A stretch of DNA of 64,000 nucleotides from Actinoplanes sp. DH11. GTDB lineage: Bacteria; Actinomycetota; Actinomycetes; Mycobacteriales; Micromonosporaceae. Positions 43,330 to 52,217 of the stretch are shown one piece after another. The DNA is taken from the NCBI RefSeq assembly GCF_020873875.1, contig NZ_JAHWGU010000025.1, positions 62,001 through 126,000 on the forward strand, written 5' to 3'. Each line of letters begins with the position of its first letter. Position 1 is the stretch's first letter. The position numbers and the translations under genes are program-made. The notes beneath the pieces are model-generated. The model was given only the letters and a program-made list of their open reading frames with translations, did not search any database and had not been told where the DNA came from.

Positions 43330-43334
43330 TTACG
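43313..43334. promoter_or_regulatory. ArsR-type operator and -10 region
   Basis: ATTACGTTTCCACGTAAT (43313-43330) is an inverted repeat with perfect 7-bp arms around TTCC; CGTAATTACG (43325-43334) is a second, overlapping palindrome. The sequence overlaps the stop codon of the membrane protein gene and sits next to a likely -10 (TACGAT, 43331). The ArsR start is 13 bp away, so its mRNA may be leaderless and autorepressed. Confidence 0.65.
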
Positions 43335-43347
43335 ATATGCTCGAAGC

Positions 43348-43845
43348 GTGAGTGACACCGACCGTCTCGCCGCGCTCGAACAACGGGTGGCCGCGCTCGA
43401 GCAGGCCCTCCAGACCCCGGAGCGTGCGACGACCCCCGACGCGGACACGTTCTGGGCGCTCGAAGGCCTCACCTCCCGCGTCGACGACCCCGGAGCCGTC
43501 ATGATCACCGGCCATGTGACCTTGCCGGACGGCCGTGCGGCACGGTGGCAGGAGGGCGCCGGCACCGCGGACCTGCTCGACGGCGACTGGTCGCAGCACG
43601 TCGCCGCCCTGGCCGCGCTCGCCCACCCGGCCCGGATCCGCCTGCTGCAGGAGGTGCTGCGCGGCGCGGCCACGGCGAACGACCTGATCCGCCTCGACGG
43701 CATGGGCACCAGCGGGCAGGTCTACCACCACCTGCGTCAACTGGTCGCCGCAGGCTGGTTGCACAGCCTCGGCGGCGGCCGCTACGAGGTACCAGCCGCC
43801 CGCGTGGTCCCCCTGCTCACCACCCTCCTCGGCGCCCGCCGATGA
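43348..43845 (+). CDS. ArsR-family winged-helix regulator
   Basis: 165-residue regulator. A short coiled coil (LAALEQRVAALEQALQT) precedes a linker strand and the HTH: HVAALAALAHPARIRLLQEV, TANDLIRLDGMGTSGQVYHH and LRQLVAAGWLHSLGGGRYEV. There is no metal-binding CVC motif, so it is not a classical metal sensor. GTG start. The 53-bp gap to the M23 peptidase gene suggests one operon. It probably represses itself through the adjacent palindrome. Confidence 0.9.
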   Translation: MSDTDRLAALEQRVAALEQALQTPERATTPDADTFWALEGLTSRVDDPGAVMITGHVTLPDGRAARWQEGAGTADLLDGDWSQHVAALAALAHPARIRLLQEVLRGAATANDLIRLDGMGTSGQVYHHLRQLVAAGWLHSLGGGRYEVPAARVVPLLTTLLGARR

Positions 43846-43897
43846 GCGCCGCCCGCCACACACCCCCCGGATGCCCGCCGTTGAACGGAGTTCGCCG

Positions 43898-44758
43898 ATG
43901 AAACGTGCCATCGCCCGCTGGCAGACCTGGTGGCTGCGCCTGTTCGTGTTCCTCGTGATCGCTCTGCTGGTGCTGCCGGTCCCCAAGCCGTGGGATCTGC
44001 TGCTCATGGCCGTACCCCTGGCCCTCTACCTTGTCCGCCCACCACGCAGCGACAACCCACCGGTCGACCTGGCCCCGCCCGTCCGGGGCCGCTGGGTGGC
44101 GCTCAACAGCCCGGGCACGGCGGTGCCCAGCCACGGCGTCAAGGCATACGGCCAGATGTACGCCGTCGACCTCCTCCAACCCTCCCCGGACGCCCCCGCC
44201 ACCGTCGGCTGGTCGTTACGCACCCGCAGCCCGGAGAGCTACGCCTGTTTCGGTGCCCCCGTCCTGGCCATGGCCGCCGGCACGGTGGTGCGCGCGACCG
44301 ACCGGCAACGCGACCACCGCAGCCGCGACACCTGGCCGACGCTGCTGTGGATGATGATCGTCGAAGCGTTCGCCCGGGAACTGGCCGGCACCGACCGCAT
44401 CCTCGGCAACCACGTCATCGTCCGGCACGACGACGGAACCTTCGCGGCGTACGCCCACGTGCGCCAAGGGTCCGCAACGGTACGCCCCGGCGACCAGGTC
44501 ACCGCCGGACAACAGCTGGCAGCGGTAGGCAACACCGGAAACACCTCCGAACCGCACCTGCACGTACAACTCATGGACCATGGGATCCCGACCGCAGCCG
44601 CCGGCCTCCCGATGCGCTGGCCCACCGTGACCACCGACGGCGAGAGCACCGACCCGCGCTGGTCCACCGGCGAGCCGAAGCCCACCGCACTCGCCGGGTT
44701 CCCACCCAACGGCCAGCTCTTCCGCACCACCTCCCTGACCGAACACCGCACCGACTGA
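43898..44758 (+). CDS. Membrane-anchored M23-family peptidase
   Basis: 286-residue protein with two N-terminal helices (about 13-45) and a LytM/M23 fold. Metal ligands are recognisable: H and D in SHGVKAYGQMYAVDLL, and HLHVQLMD (HxH) in NTGNTSEPHLHVQLMDH; NHVIVRHDDGTFAAYAHV is the usual substrate strand. It could cut peptidoglycan cross-bridges. The domain contains an insertion between the first two metal ligands (the WTLLWMMIVEAFARE-like hydrophobic helix), seen in some actinobacterial relatives. ACGGAG lies seven bases before the chosen ATG at 43898. Confidence 0.87.
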   Translation: MKRAIARWQTWWLRLFVFLVIALLVLPVPKPWDLLLMAVPLALYLVRPPRSDNPPVDLAPPVRGRWVALNSPGTAVPSHGVKAYGQMYAVDLLQPSPDAPATVGWSLRTRSPESYACFGAPVLAMAAGTVVRATDRQRDHRSRDTWPTLLWMMIVEAFARELAGTDRILGNHVIVRHDDGTFAAYAHVRQGSATVRPGDQVTAGQQLAAVGNTGNTSEPHLHVQLMDHGIPTAAAGLPMRWPTVTTDGESTDPRWSTGEPKPTALAGFPPNGQLFRTTSLTEHRTD

Positions 44759-44815
44759 CTCCGAACTGTCACGGGTCCGTACCGCGACCACCACACCGCC
44801 GAGCAACGGTGGGAT

Positions 44816-44836
44816 GTCCTCAACTGACGGGAGGAC
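44816..44836 (+). promoter_or_regulatory. Hairpin masking a ribosome-binding site
   Basis: GTCCTC (44816-44821) can pair with GAGGAC (44831-44836) over a 9-base loop; the right arm is the ribosome-binding site of the SPW gene, whose ATG is four bases further on. This could lower translation initiation or make it conditional. Confidence 0.4.
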
Positions 44837-44839
44837 AGC

Positions 44840-45223
44840 ATGTACTCGGACGTCGCCAAGGAAAGCCGTGCGGAGAAGTTCGCGCAGAGACCCAGCCTGT
44901 TCGTAGCCCTGGCCGGACTCTGGCTCCTCGCCGCACCGATGCTGCTCGGCCACCGCGAAGCCGGCGCGCCGCCCGCCGTGGTCAACGACATCGCCGTCGG
45001 GCTGCTGCTGCTCGTGCTGGCGACGATCCGCGTCGCCCGGCCCGGCCGCGCTCGCGTGTTGAGCCTGGTGAACGTACTGCTCGGCTTCTGGCTGCTCGTC
45101 GCCCCCTTCCGCCTGGGTTACGGAACGGTCCTGCCCGCCACGCTCAACGACCTCGTGGTCGGCCTGATCGTCATCATGCTGGCCGCGCTCTGCTGGTTCA
45201 CCGACCGGCGTCCACCCCCGTGA
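44840..45223 (+). CDS. SPW-repeat membrane protein
   Basis: 127-residue protein with four helices arranged as two SPW repeats: FVALAGLWLLAAPMLLGH with VVNDIAVGLLLLVLATIRV, then SLVNVLLGFWLLVAPFRLGY with TLNDLVVGLIVIMLAALCWF. The conserved NDIxVG pairs are kept while the SPW tripeptide itself is changed to LLA/LLV. Family function is unknown; members occur in membrane stress contexts. Confidence 0.85.
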   Translation: MYSDVAKESRAEKFAQRPSLFVALAGLWLLAAPMLLGHREAGAPPAVVNDIAVGLLLLVLATIRVARPGRARVLSLVNVLLGFWLLVAPFRLGYGTVLPATLNDLVVGLIVIMLAALCWFTDRRPPP

Positions 45224-45420
45224 GGCAACGGGCGGACTGTCTGCACCTCATGAACGACACGCCGTTCAGGCACAGCCAGGAATGGGGGGTTCTGTCGTGC
45301 CCTCCCAGCACCCCTGGTCACCGGCGTTTGATTGAGGCCAGAAGGTGCGGGAACAGCCGCGCTTTCGACATACGCCGGAGGCGCCGCCAGCGCCACAACG
45401 CACAGCAAGGAGTTCCGCGC
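45224..45420. promoter_or_regulatory. Upstream region of the alcohol dehydrogenase gene
   Basis: 197 bp without a gene. An AAGGAG ribosome-binding site occurs at 45407-45412 before the ATG. No operator palindrome was recognised. Confidence 0.4.
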
Positions 45421-46443
45421 ATGCGTGGGGTAGTGATGTACAAGGCCGGTGACGTACGGGTCGAGGAGCGCGAGGACCCGAAGATCATTGCGCCCACCGA
45501 CGCGGTCGTGCGGCTGACCGCCACCTGTATCTGCGGGTCGGACCTGTGGCCGTATCGCGGTGTCGAGCCCGCTGACCATCAGGTGATGGGTCACGAGTAC
45601 GTCGGCGTGGTCGAGGAGGTCGGCTCCGCGGTCAGGACCGTCAAGGCCGGTGACTTCGTCGTCGGTACGTTCGTCGTCGCCGACGGCACGTGCGAGATCT
45701 GTCGTGCCGGATATCCGTCGCAGTGTGTGAACCGTGAGTTCGTGTCGCAGACAATCGGCACGCAAGCCGACAGAGCGCGGATCCCGTACGCGGACGGCAC
45801 GCTGGTGGCCACGCCGGGGCATCCGGAGCCGGAGTTGGTCCCCTCACTGCTGGCGGCATCCGACGTGCTGGGCACCGGCTGGTTCGGTGCGCTGGCCGCC
45901 GAGGTCGGGCCGGGCAAGACCGTGGCGGTTGTCGGCGATGGAGCGGTCGGGCTGATGGCGGTGCTCGCCGCCAAGCAGCTCGGCGCGCAGCGGATCATCG
46001 CGATGTCGCGTCACCCGCAGCGGCAGAAGCTGGCGCTGGAGTACGGCGCGACGCACATCGTCACCGAGCGCGGTGACGATGGGGTGGCCCGGATCAAGGA
46101 GCTCACCGGTGGGCTCGGCGCGCATTCGGTCGTCGAGGCCGTGGGTACACAGGAATCGACGATGCAGGCGATCGGCGCCACCCGGCCGGCCGGGCATCTG
46201 GGCATCGTCGGTGTCAATTACGAGGTCACCATTCCCGGTACCGCGCTGTTCTTCCCCGGCATCCACGTGCACGGTGGTCCCGCTCCGGTGCGCCGGCTGC
46301 TGCCCGAGCTGATCCAGCTCATCTGGGACCGCAAGATCGACCCAGGCAAGGTGTTCGACCTGAGCCTGCCGCTCGAGCAGGCCGCGGAGGGTTACCGGGC
46401 GATGGACGATCGCCGCGCCACCAAGGTCCTGCTGACCCTCTGA
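45421..46443 (+). CDS. Zinc-dependent alcohol dehydrogenase (MDR superfamily)
   Basis: 340-residue oxidoreductase. Catalytic zinc ligands C38 in CICGSDLWPY and H58/E59 in MGHEYVG; the structural zinc lobe is altered, with GTCEICRAGYPSQC keeping three cysteines instead of four. The Rossmann motif VAVVGDGAVGLMAVLAAK is complete and the end matches full-length homologues. It would oxidise an alcohol or reduce an aldehyde with NAD(P). AAGGAG precedes the ATG. The XRE regulator lies 69 bp downstream on the same strand. Confidence 0.92.
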   Translation: MRGVVMYKAGDVRVEEREDPKIIAPTDAVVRLTATCICGSDLWPYRGVEPADHQVMGHEYVGVVEEVGSAVRTVKAGDFVVGTFVVADGTCEICRAGYPSQCVNREFVSQTIGTQADRARIPYADGTLVATPGHPEPELVPSLLAASDVLGTGWFGALAAEVGPGKTVAVVGDGAVGLMAVLAAKQLGAQRIIAMSRHPQRQKLALEYGATHIVTERGDDGVARIKELTGGLGAHSVVEAVGTQESTMQAIGATRPAGHLGIVGVNYEVTIPGTALFFPGIHVHGGPAPVRRLLPELIQLIWDRKIDPGKVFDLSLPLEQAAEGYRAMDDRRATKVLLTL

Positions 46444-46512
46444 CCATGCATGCCGCCGTGCGGGAAGCTATCGACCCTTCCACCCGCGGGCGCCGGACTG
46501 AACGTGGGAGCC

Positions 46513-47406
46513 ATGAGTAGCAAAGACGATGTGCGGGAGTTTCTGATCTCGCGGCGGGCTCACGTGACACCGCAACAGGCGGGCCTGCCCGACTACGGCG
46601 GCGAACGGCGGGTGCCGGGCCTGCGCCGCGAGGAGGTCGCCCAGCTCGCCGGCGTGAGCCTCGACTACTACACCCGCCTGGAACGCGGCAACATCCGCGG
46701 CGCGTCGGAAAGCGTGCTCAACGCGATCGCCCGGGCACTACAGCTCACCGACGTCGAGCGCGAGTACCTGTTCGGCCTGGCCCGCACCGGCCCGGCAAGG
46801 CCGGCGACACCCGCCGTTAAGCCGGCCGCGCGCCCGGTCCGGGCCTCGGTCCAGCGGGTACTGGACAACACAGTGGTGCCGGCTGTCGTCTACAACGCCC
46901 AGCAGGACTTCGTAGCCGCGAATCTGATGGGCCGGGCACTGTTCGCACCGCACTTCGAAGCCGAGCAGCCGAACATGGCCCGGTTCATCTTCCTCGACCC
47001 GCGAGCGCACGACTTCTACGCCGACTGGGCGCTGGCGCGGAAAATGACCGCTGCGATGCTACGCCTGCAAGCCGGCCGCGACCCCCTCAACAACGCGCTC
47101 ACCGAACTCGTCGGAGAACTGTCGATGCGCAGCCCGCAGTTCCGCAAGGACTGGGCCGACCGCGACGTGCACGAGCACCGCACCGGAACCAAGATCTACC
47201 GGCACCCCGCCGTCGGCGAGGTCGAGGTGACCTTCGACGTATTCGACATGCCGGGCGAACCGGGCCTGTCCATCTGCACCTACACGGTCGAGGAGACCTC
47301 CGACTCCGCCGAGAAGTTCGCCCTGCTGGCGAGTTGGGCCGCCACGCAAGAATTCGGCCACACCGCCACTGATCGTCGCGCTGCTCGCGCCACGGATCGC
47401 GAATGA
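46513..47406 (+). CDS. XRE-family regulator with MmyB-like ligand domain
   Basis: 297-residue regulator of the same type as the one at 17.9 kb: FLISRRAHVTPQQAGLPDYG, VPGLRREEVAQLAGVSLDYY and TRLERGNIRGASESVLNAIA, then the MmyB PAS-like domain (about 100-275). The ATG at 46513 is preferred to a GTG at 46504. The last about 20 residues are basic and may be an extension produced by the decayed DNA that follows. Cotranscription with the dehydrogenase is plausible. Confidence 0.9.
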   Translation: MSSKDDVREFLISRRAHVTPQQAGLPDYGGERRVPGLRREEVAQLAGVSLDYYTRLERGNIRGASESVLNAIARALQLTDVEREYLFGLARTGPARPATPAVKPAARPVRASVQRVLDNTVVPAVVYNAQQDFVAANLMGRALFAPHFEAEQPNMARFIFLDPRAHDFYADWALARKMTAAMLRLQAGRDPLNNALTELVGELSMRSPQFRKDWADRDVHEHRTGTKIYRHPAVGEVEVTFDVFDMPGEPGLSICTYTVEETSDSAEKFALLASWAATQEFGHTATDRRAARATDRE

Positions 47407-47491
47407 GGTTCCCACCACGCAACGCCGCCGAGCGCTCGGACTGATCGGCGCCACCGGCGCCGCGAGCGCCGGCTATGCCCGGCCGAGGAGA

Positions 47492-47735
47492 TCAACGCAC
47501 GTGCGGCGAGGACGGCGAGGCCGGGGTGGGCTGCCACCGCTCGGCCTCCGTGATGAGGCCGTCGAGAGCGTCCCTGGTTTCGGTGAGTTCGCGGATCTGG
47601 GCGTCGATGTGTTCACGGGCCGTCAGCAGGCGGCCCCGGGTGGCGTCGATGTCGAGGGCCCCGTCGGAGCACGGCGGCGGCCGAGGATCTGGGTGCTGCT
47701 CAGGCCGGCGGCGACCGTCCCACCCCGTCATGATC
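47492..47735 (-). pseudogene. C-terminal remnant of a MerR-family regulator
   Basis: On the minus strand one frame carries AAGLSSTQIL, the end of the MerR DNA-binding region, and a second frame continues with CSDGALDIDATRGRLLTARE and HIDAQIRELTETRDALDGLI, the dimerisation coiled coil of short MerR proteins. The N-terminal helix-turn-helix is missing and the two parts are out of frame, so the gene is dead. Confidence 0.65.
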
Positions 47736-47861
47736 TCCCCCATCACCGTGTCGATGAGCCGTCAGCGACCGTTGTCGATGAGGCTAGGCGAGGGGTACGA
47801 CATTCGCCGTGCACGTGCGTCGCTGCGCGGGCCGCCACCGAGGCGCGTCTAAGGTGGAGCG

Positions 47862-48296
47862 ATGGCGTCGGTCAAAGAGTTTCAGGTCACCTTCGATTGC
47901 GCCCAGCCGGGACGCGTCGCCCGTTTCTGGTGTGCGGTGCTGGGTTATGTGCCACCGCCCGTCCCGGAGGGTTACGCCACGTGGGACGAGTACGACAACG
48001 CCCAGCCGGAGGAGAAGCGGGACTCCTGGTTCGCCTGTTCCGATCCGAACGGGGTCGGCCCGCGGCTGTACTTCCAGCGCGTACCCGAAGGAAAGGTCGC
48101 CAAGAACCGCCTCCACCTGGACGTGCGGATCGGCCGGGGACTGGTCGGTGCGGAGCGGCTGGCCGCCCTCGAAGCCGAATGCGCCCGGCTGGTCGCCCTC
48201 GGCGCGACACGCGGGAAGCTGCTGCTCGCCGACGAGGAGAACGAGTCCTGCCTCAACATGCAGGACGTCGAGGGCAACGAGTTCTGCCTGGACTGA
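47862..48296 (+). CDS. VOC (glyoxalase-like) family protein
   Basis: 144-residue protein with the paired beta-alpha-beta-beta-beta units of the vicinal oxygen chelate fold: FQVTFDCAQPGRVARFWCAV, LGYVPPPVPEGYATWDEY, LYFQRVPEGKVAKNRLHLDV and the final DVEGNEFCLD strand with the typical glutamate ligand. It may bind a divalent metal. The group includes glyoxalase/bleomycin-resistance relatives; substrate cannot be named. It is intact although flanked by broken genes. Confidence 0.88.
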   Translation: MASVKEFQVTFDCAQPGRVARFWCAVLGYVPPPVPEGYATWDEYDNAQPEEKRDSWFACSDPNGVGPRLYFQRVPEGKVAKNRLHLDVRIGRGLVGAERLAALEAECARLVALGATRGKLLLADEENESCLNMQDVEGNEFCLD

Positions 48297-48319
48297 GCGG
48301 GCACGGAACGGGAGCGACA

Positions 48320-48999
48320 GTGTCGATCGTCGGGATGGACGCCGCGATCCCGCCGGGCCGGGTCGTTGTCGTCATCGATGTCGTCCGGGCCTTCACCACG
48401 GCCGCGGTCGCCTTCGAGCGCGGGGCGGCACGGCTGGACTGCGCGCCGTCGCTCGACGTCGGCCGCGACCTGCGGCGACGGCACCCGGACCGGCTTCTCG
48501 TGGGGGAATCCGGTGGGATCAAACCTGCGGATTTCGACTTCGGGAACTCGCCGGCCGACCTGTCGGCGGCCCCGCTCGACGGCCGCGAACTGATCCTGGC
48601 GACCTCGAACGGCACGCTCGGGCTCGCCCGATGTCCCGACCCGGTGGCGTTGCTCGCGGTGTCCGCACGCAACGTCGGCGCCACGGCCCGCTGGATCAGC
48701 CGTCACCACCCCGGCGTCCCGTGGACCCTGCTCCGCACCGGGCACACCACCGAGGACCTGGCCTGCGCGAAACACCTCGGCGGCCTGCTCGACGGGTCAG
48801 CGCCGGACCCGGCCGAACTGGTCGCCGGCATCGCAATCGGGGCCGCCGAGCTGGCTCGCGGCTTCGCGCGACTGCCCCGTCCGAACGCGTCGACCTGTCC
48901 CAGGATCTCCCCTTCTGCCGTGACGTCGACGGGTCGGCTTTCGCCATGGTCGGCGAGGTTCGCGGGGACCACGTCGCCCTCACCAAGGTGCCATGCTGA
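48320..48999 (+). pseudogene. 2-phosphosulfolactate phosphatase (ComB)-like gene, frameshifted
   Basis: The frame from GTG 48320 (GGGAG five bases upstream) reads RVVVVIDVVRAFTTAAVAFE, GARELILATSNGTLGLARC-like motifs (here DGRELILATSNGTLGLA) and TLLRTGHTTEDLACAKHLGG, the core of ComB-family phosphatases. Near 48860-48885 it slips to another frame, where the expected C-terminus continues (ERVDLSQDLPFC, SAFAMVGEVRGDHVALT). The span of 680 bp is not a multiple of three. A product would lose its last about 40 residues. Homologues hydrolyse 2-phosphosulfolactate; the exact role in actinomycetes is unclear. Confidence 0.8.
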
Positions 49000-49091
49000 T
49001 GTTCGCGACATCTTTTCCGGGCCGGTTGTCGATTTTCCGGTTCGCCGTTCGTCCCACTGCGACGGATCACCTGACGCATCAGGGAGTGGCG

Positions 49092-49439
49092 ATGAAGTAC
49101 ATCATGCTCATCTACCAAGGCGCGGCACTCGAACGGCAGGCCCAACTCCCCGCCGACGAGCAGAAACAGATCTACGCCGATTACCAGGCGGTCAATCGGA
49201 CTCCGGGCGTCACTCCGATGCCACCGATGGGTCTGGCGGAGAACGCGACAACGGTACGCGTCGAGGGCGGCCGGACATTGACGACGGACGGCCCGTTCGC
49301 CGGGATGAAGGAAGCTGTCGGCGGTGCCTTCGTCCTCGAGGCCGACGACCTGGACGCGGCCATCGAGGTGGCCGCGCGCGTCCCGGCAGCACGGTACGGC
49401 GGTGCCGTCGAGATCCGGCCCTCCGAGGTGTACTGGTAG
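49092..49439 (+). CDS. YCII-related (DGPF domain) protein
   Basis: 115-residue protein: MKYIMLIYQGAALERQAQL, then TTVRVEGGRTLTTDGPFAGM (the DGPF motif) and EAVGGAFVLEADDLDAAIE, ending GAVEIRPSEVYW. Such genes nearly always sit directly upstream of an ECF sigma factor of the SigJ/DUF6596 type in actinomycetes, exactly as here. The sigma gene, however, is broken. GGGAG lies before the ATG. Confidence 0.92.
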   Translation: MKYIMLIYQGAALERQAQLPADEQKQIYADYQAVNRTPGVTPMPPMGLAENATTVRVEGGRTLTTDGPFAGMKEAVGGAFVLEADDLDAAIEVAARVPAARYGGAVEIRPSEVYW

Positions 49440-49441
49440 CG

Positions 49442-50576
49442 ATGCTGGACGAGGTCTTCCGCAACGAGTGGGGCCGCGTCCTGGCGATTCTGATCGGCGC
49501 AGGAGGCGTTCGCCGTTGCCGCCGACCATTGGGGGCGACATGGCGTACCGGCACATCCGCGCGCCTGGCTCGTCACGACGGCACGCAACCGCGCCACCGA
49601 CCGGATCCGCCGCGAACGGGCCCTCGCGGCCAAGACCGCCCTGCTCGCGGCCACCCAGGACGCCGAGGTACCGGCGGGGACCGGGTTCCCCGACGAGCGG
49701 CTGGAGCTGATCTTCACCTGCTGCCACCCGGCGCTCGCCGTGGAGTCCCAGGTCGCGCTCACTCTGCGTACTCTCGGTGGGTTGACCACCGACGAGATCG
49801 CGCGTGCCTTCCTGGTGCCCGAACCCACCATGGCGCAGCGCCTGGTGCGGGCCAAACGCAAGATCAAAGCGGCCGGGATCCCGTTCCGCGTGCCGCCGGA
49901 GCACCTGCTTCCCGACCGTCTCGACGCCGTGCTCACCGTCGTCTACCTGATCTTCAACGAGGGGTACGGTGGCCGCGCCGAACTGGCAGCCGAGGCGATC
50001 CGGCTGGGCGGCGCGCTGGCCGAGCTGCTGCCCGGCGAACCCGAGGTCCGCGGCCTGCTGGCTCTGATGCTGTTGCACGACTCCCGCAGCGAGACCCGGT
50101 TCCGGAACGGCGAACTGGTCCTGCTCGGTGATCAGGATCGGTCCCGCTGGAACACCGCGCAGATCGCTCGGGGGCGCACCGAACTCGACCGGGCGATCGC
50201 TCTCGGGGGTCGCGGGCCCTACGTCCTGCAGGCCGCGATCGCCTCGCTGCACGCCGCGACGCCGTGCGACTGGGCGCAGATCGCGGCCCTGTACGGCGAA
50301 CTCGCCCGACTGACCGCCTCGCCGGTCGTCGAACTGAACCGCGCCATCGCCGTCGCCGAGACCGACGGACCGGAGGCCGGCCTGCGTATCGTCGACGGGC
50401 TCGGCCTGGACGACTTCCGCTACCTGCACGCCACCCGGGCCGAGCTGCTGCGCCGGCTCGGCCGCACCGCAGAGGCCCGCGACGCCTACCACCGCGCGCG
50501 GCAACTCACCGACGACGGCCCCGAACGCCGCTTCCTCGACCGCCGCCTGACGGAACTGGCAGCAGGCTCTCCCTGA
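49442..50576 (+). pseudogene. ECF sigma factor (DUF6596 type) with internal deletion
   Basis: The first frame gives MLDEVFRNEWGRVLAILIG, the start of region 2, and then breaks near 49496. A different frame continues from AQEAFAVAADHWGRHG through RAWLVTTARNRATDRIRRER, DERLELIFTCCHPAL (region 4), TTDEIARAFLVPEPTMAQRL and the large C-terminal DUF6596/TPR-like domain to the normal end. About 13-15 residues (where homologues have a LGDFDLAEEAVQEAF-like stretch) are missing, so the -10-recognising region 2 is damaged. It lies 2 bp after the YCII gene, its normal partner. Confidence 0.85.
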
Positions 50577-50644
50577 CGCCGGTCAGAAACGTCTCCCGCT
50601 CTTCGATCACCGCGCGGATGAGGGACAGCCGGGACGCCGCGGTG

Positions 50645-52126
50645 TCAGCCGCGCACCAGCGCGTCGTACACCTTCGCGAACTGCTCGCGCCGCGCCGCGT
50701 AGTGCTCGACGTACGCGGGCCGCGGCTCGAAGACGGCCCCGACCGCCCGGGGTGCGCGCGGCACGTCCGGTGCCAGCACGTCCAGGGCGAGCAGGGCCGT
50801 GCCCCGCTGCGTGGCGCGGCGCCGGGTCACGTGGGTGACGGGCCGCCCGAGGACGTCGGCCAGCACCTGCAACCACTCGGGCTGGTCGTTGCTGACCCGG
50901 CCCGCGGCCGCGACCTCCAGGATCTGCGGGGCCGCCGGGTGCAGTTCGTCGGCGACGCGGGCGTAGGTCATCGCCACGCCCTCGATGATGCCGCGGAACA
51001 GGGTGTCGGCGTCGGTGGCCGCGGAGACCCCACCGAGTACGGCGCGGGCCCCGCCCACCCAGCCCGGCGCCCGTTCCCCGGTGAGGTACGGCAGCACGAG
51101 CGGGGTGCCGTCGCTGGGCGGCGCGGTCAGCGCGGCCGCGAGGGCCGGGCTCAGCCGCAACGTGCTCTGCGCCCAGCTGACGGCACGGCCGACGTCGTTG
51201 ATCGCCCCGCCGAGCAGGGTTCGCCCGGCGTCGACCCGGTAGTTCCACAGGCCGAACGGCAGCGGATCGGCGGGGCCGTCGAGCAGCACCCGCAGCGCAC
51301 CACTGGTGGCTGTCGCGGCGGTGAGCACGGTGGCGTCGGCCGCCCCGGAGCCGATGTTGCTGGCGAAGCCGTCGGTGATCACCGGGAACCACACGGCCCG
51401 GGTGAGCGCCGGCCGGCGCGCCGGGGTCGCCGCGGGTTCCGGAGCGGTCATGTCCCGTGGCGGGGTGAACTGGTCGGGGCCGACGCCGGCGGCGGCGAGC
51501 AGTTCGGTGTCGAGTTCGCCGGTGCGCCGGTCCAGCAGGCCGGTCCAGGCGACCGTGGACGTGCCGGCGAGCGGGCGGCCGATCAGCTTGGCCAGCACGT
51601 ACTCTCCCAGCGACCACCAGTGGGCCGCCCCCGCGACGACGCGCGGAGCCGTGGCCGCGAGCCAGCGCAGGCGCGGCGCGTGGTAGCTGGTGTGCAGCCG
51701 GGTTCCGGTGCGCTGCTGGACCGCGGCCTCGTCGAGTTCGTCGCGCAGGGCCGTGACCACGCCGGAGCTGCGCGAGTCGGCGTACGTCAGGCACGGGGTG
51801 AGCGCGCGCCCGGCCGCGTCGACGGCGATCAGCGAGGCGGCGAAGGTGTCCATCGCGACACCGGCGATGCGGGTGCCCAGGCGCGGGTCCGCGGTCACCG
51901 CGTCGAGGACCTGCTCGACCTCCGCGGTGACCTGGTCGGGGTCGATGACCGAGGTGCCGTCGGGTGCGACCAGGAACGCGTGCGGCACCTTGTGGGCGAG
52001 GCCGCGCACCCGCCGGCCGGAGGCGTCGTGCACGCCGCCGCGGGTGGCGGTGGAGCCGATGTCCAGTGCGAGGACCAGCGGATCCAGCGCCGCGTCCAGG
52101 GCGACCTCGTCGTCGTTCCGGGTCAT
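50645..52126 (-). CDS. FGGY-family carbohydrate kinase (gluconokinase-like)
   Basis: 493-residue kinase of the FGGY superfamily. The N-terminal phosphate-1 motif is LALDIGSTATRGGVHD; substrate-side motifs include VAMDTFAASLIAVD and CLTYADSRS; the C-terminal ATP-binding lobe has TDGFASNIGSGAADATVLTA, LPYLTGERAPGWVGGARAVLG and EVAAAGRVSNDQPEWLQVLA. It should phosphorylate a sugar acid or polyol; gluconate is the nearest guess by motif style. It is divergent from the DUF2071 gene, and two palindromic operators lie between the two starts. Confidence 0.9.
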   Translation of the reverse strand: MTRNDDEVALDAALDPLVLALDIGSTATRGGVHDASGRRVRGLAHKVPHAFLVAPDGTSVIDPDQVTAEVEQVLDAVTADPRLGTRIAGVAMDTFAASLIAVDAAGRALTPCLTYADSRSSGVVTALRDELDEAAVQQRTGTRLHTSYHAPRLRWLAATAPRVVAGAAHWWSLGEYVLAKLIGRPLAGTSTVAWTGLLDRRTGELDTELLAAAGVGPDQFTPPRDMTAPEPAATPARRPALTRAVWFPVITDGFASNIGSGAADATVLTAATATSGALRVLLDGPADPLPFGLWNYRVDAGRTLLGGAINDVGRAVSWAQSTLRLSPALAAALTAPPSDGTPLVLPYLTGERAPGWVGGARAVLGGVSAATDADTLFRGIIEGVAMTYARVADELHPAAPQILEVAAAGRVSNDQPEWLQVLADVLGRPVTHVTRRRATQRGTALLALDVLAPDVPRAPRAVGAVFEPRPAYVEHYAARREQFAKVYDALVRG

Positions 52127-52217
52127 CGCAGTCCTCGTCGTCGGCAGCGTGGCTCTGCCGCGACCTTAACCGAGCCCGGTCCGCGGCGCCCGCCGACACG
52201 AGCCGGGCAGTCCGGGC

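Noticed and set aside
47407..47491. Hydrophobic frame after the XRE gene (VALLAPRIANEV, ALGLIGATGAASAGYA)
   Set aside because: It could be a scrap of a membrane protein, but it is too short, lacks a start and cannot be assigned to a family.
47809..48999. 396-residue plus frame overlapping the VOC and ComB-like genes
   Set aside because: Only its last about 40 residues match a family (the shifted C-terminus of the ComB-like gene); the rest is an off-frame translation of the VOC gene.
50577..50644. Minus-strand peptide RLSLIRAVIEERETFLTGV
   Set aside because: Looks like a helical scrap of a regulator, but the 68-bp gap is too short to support a feature.
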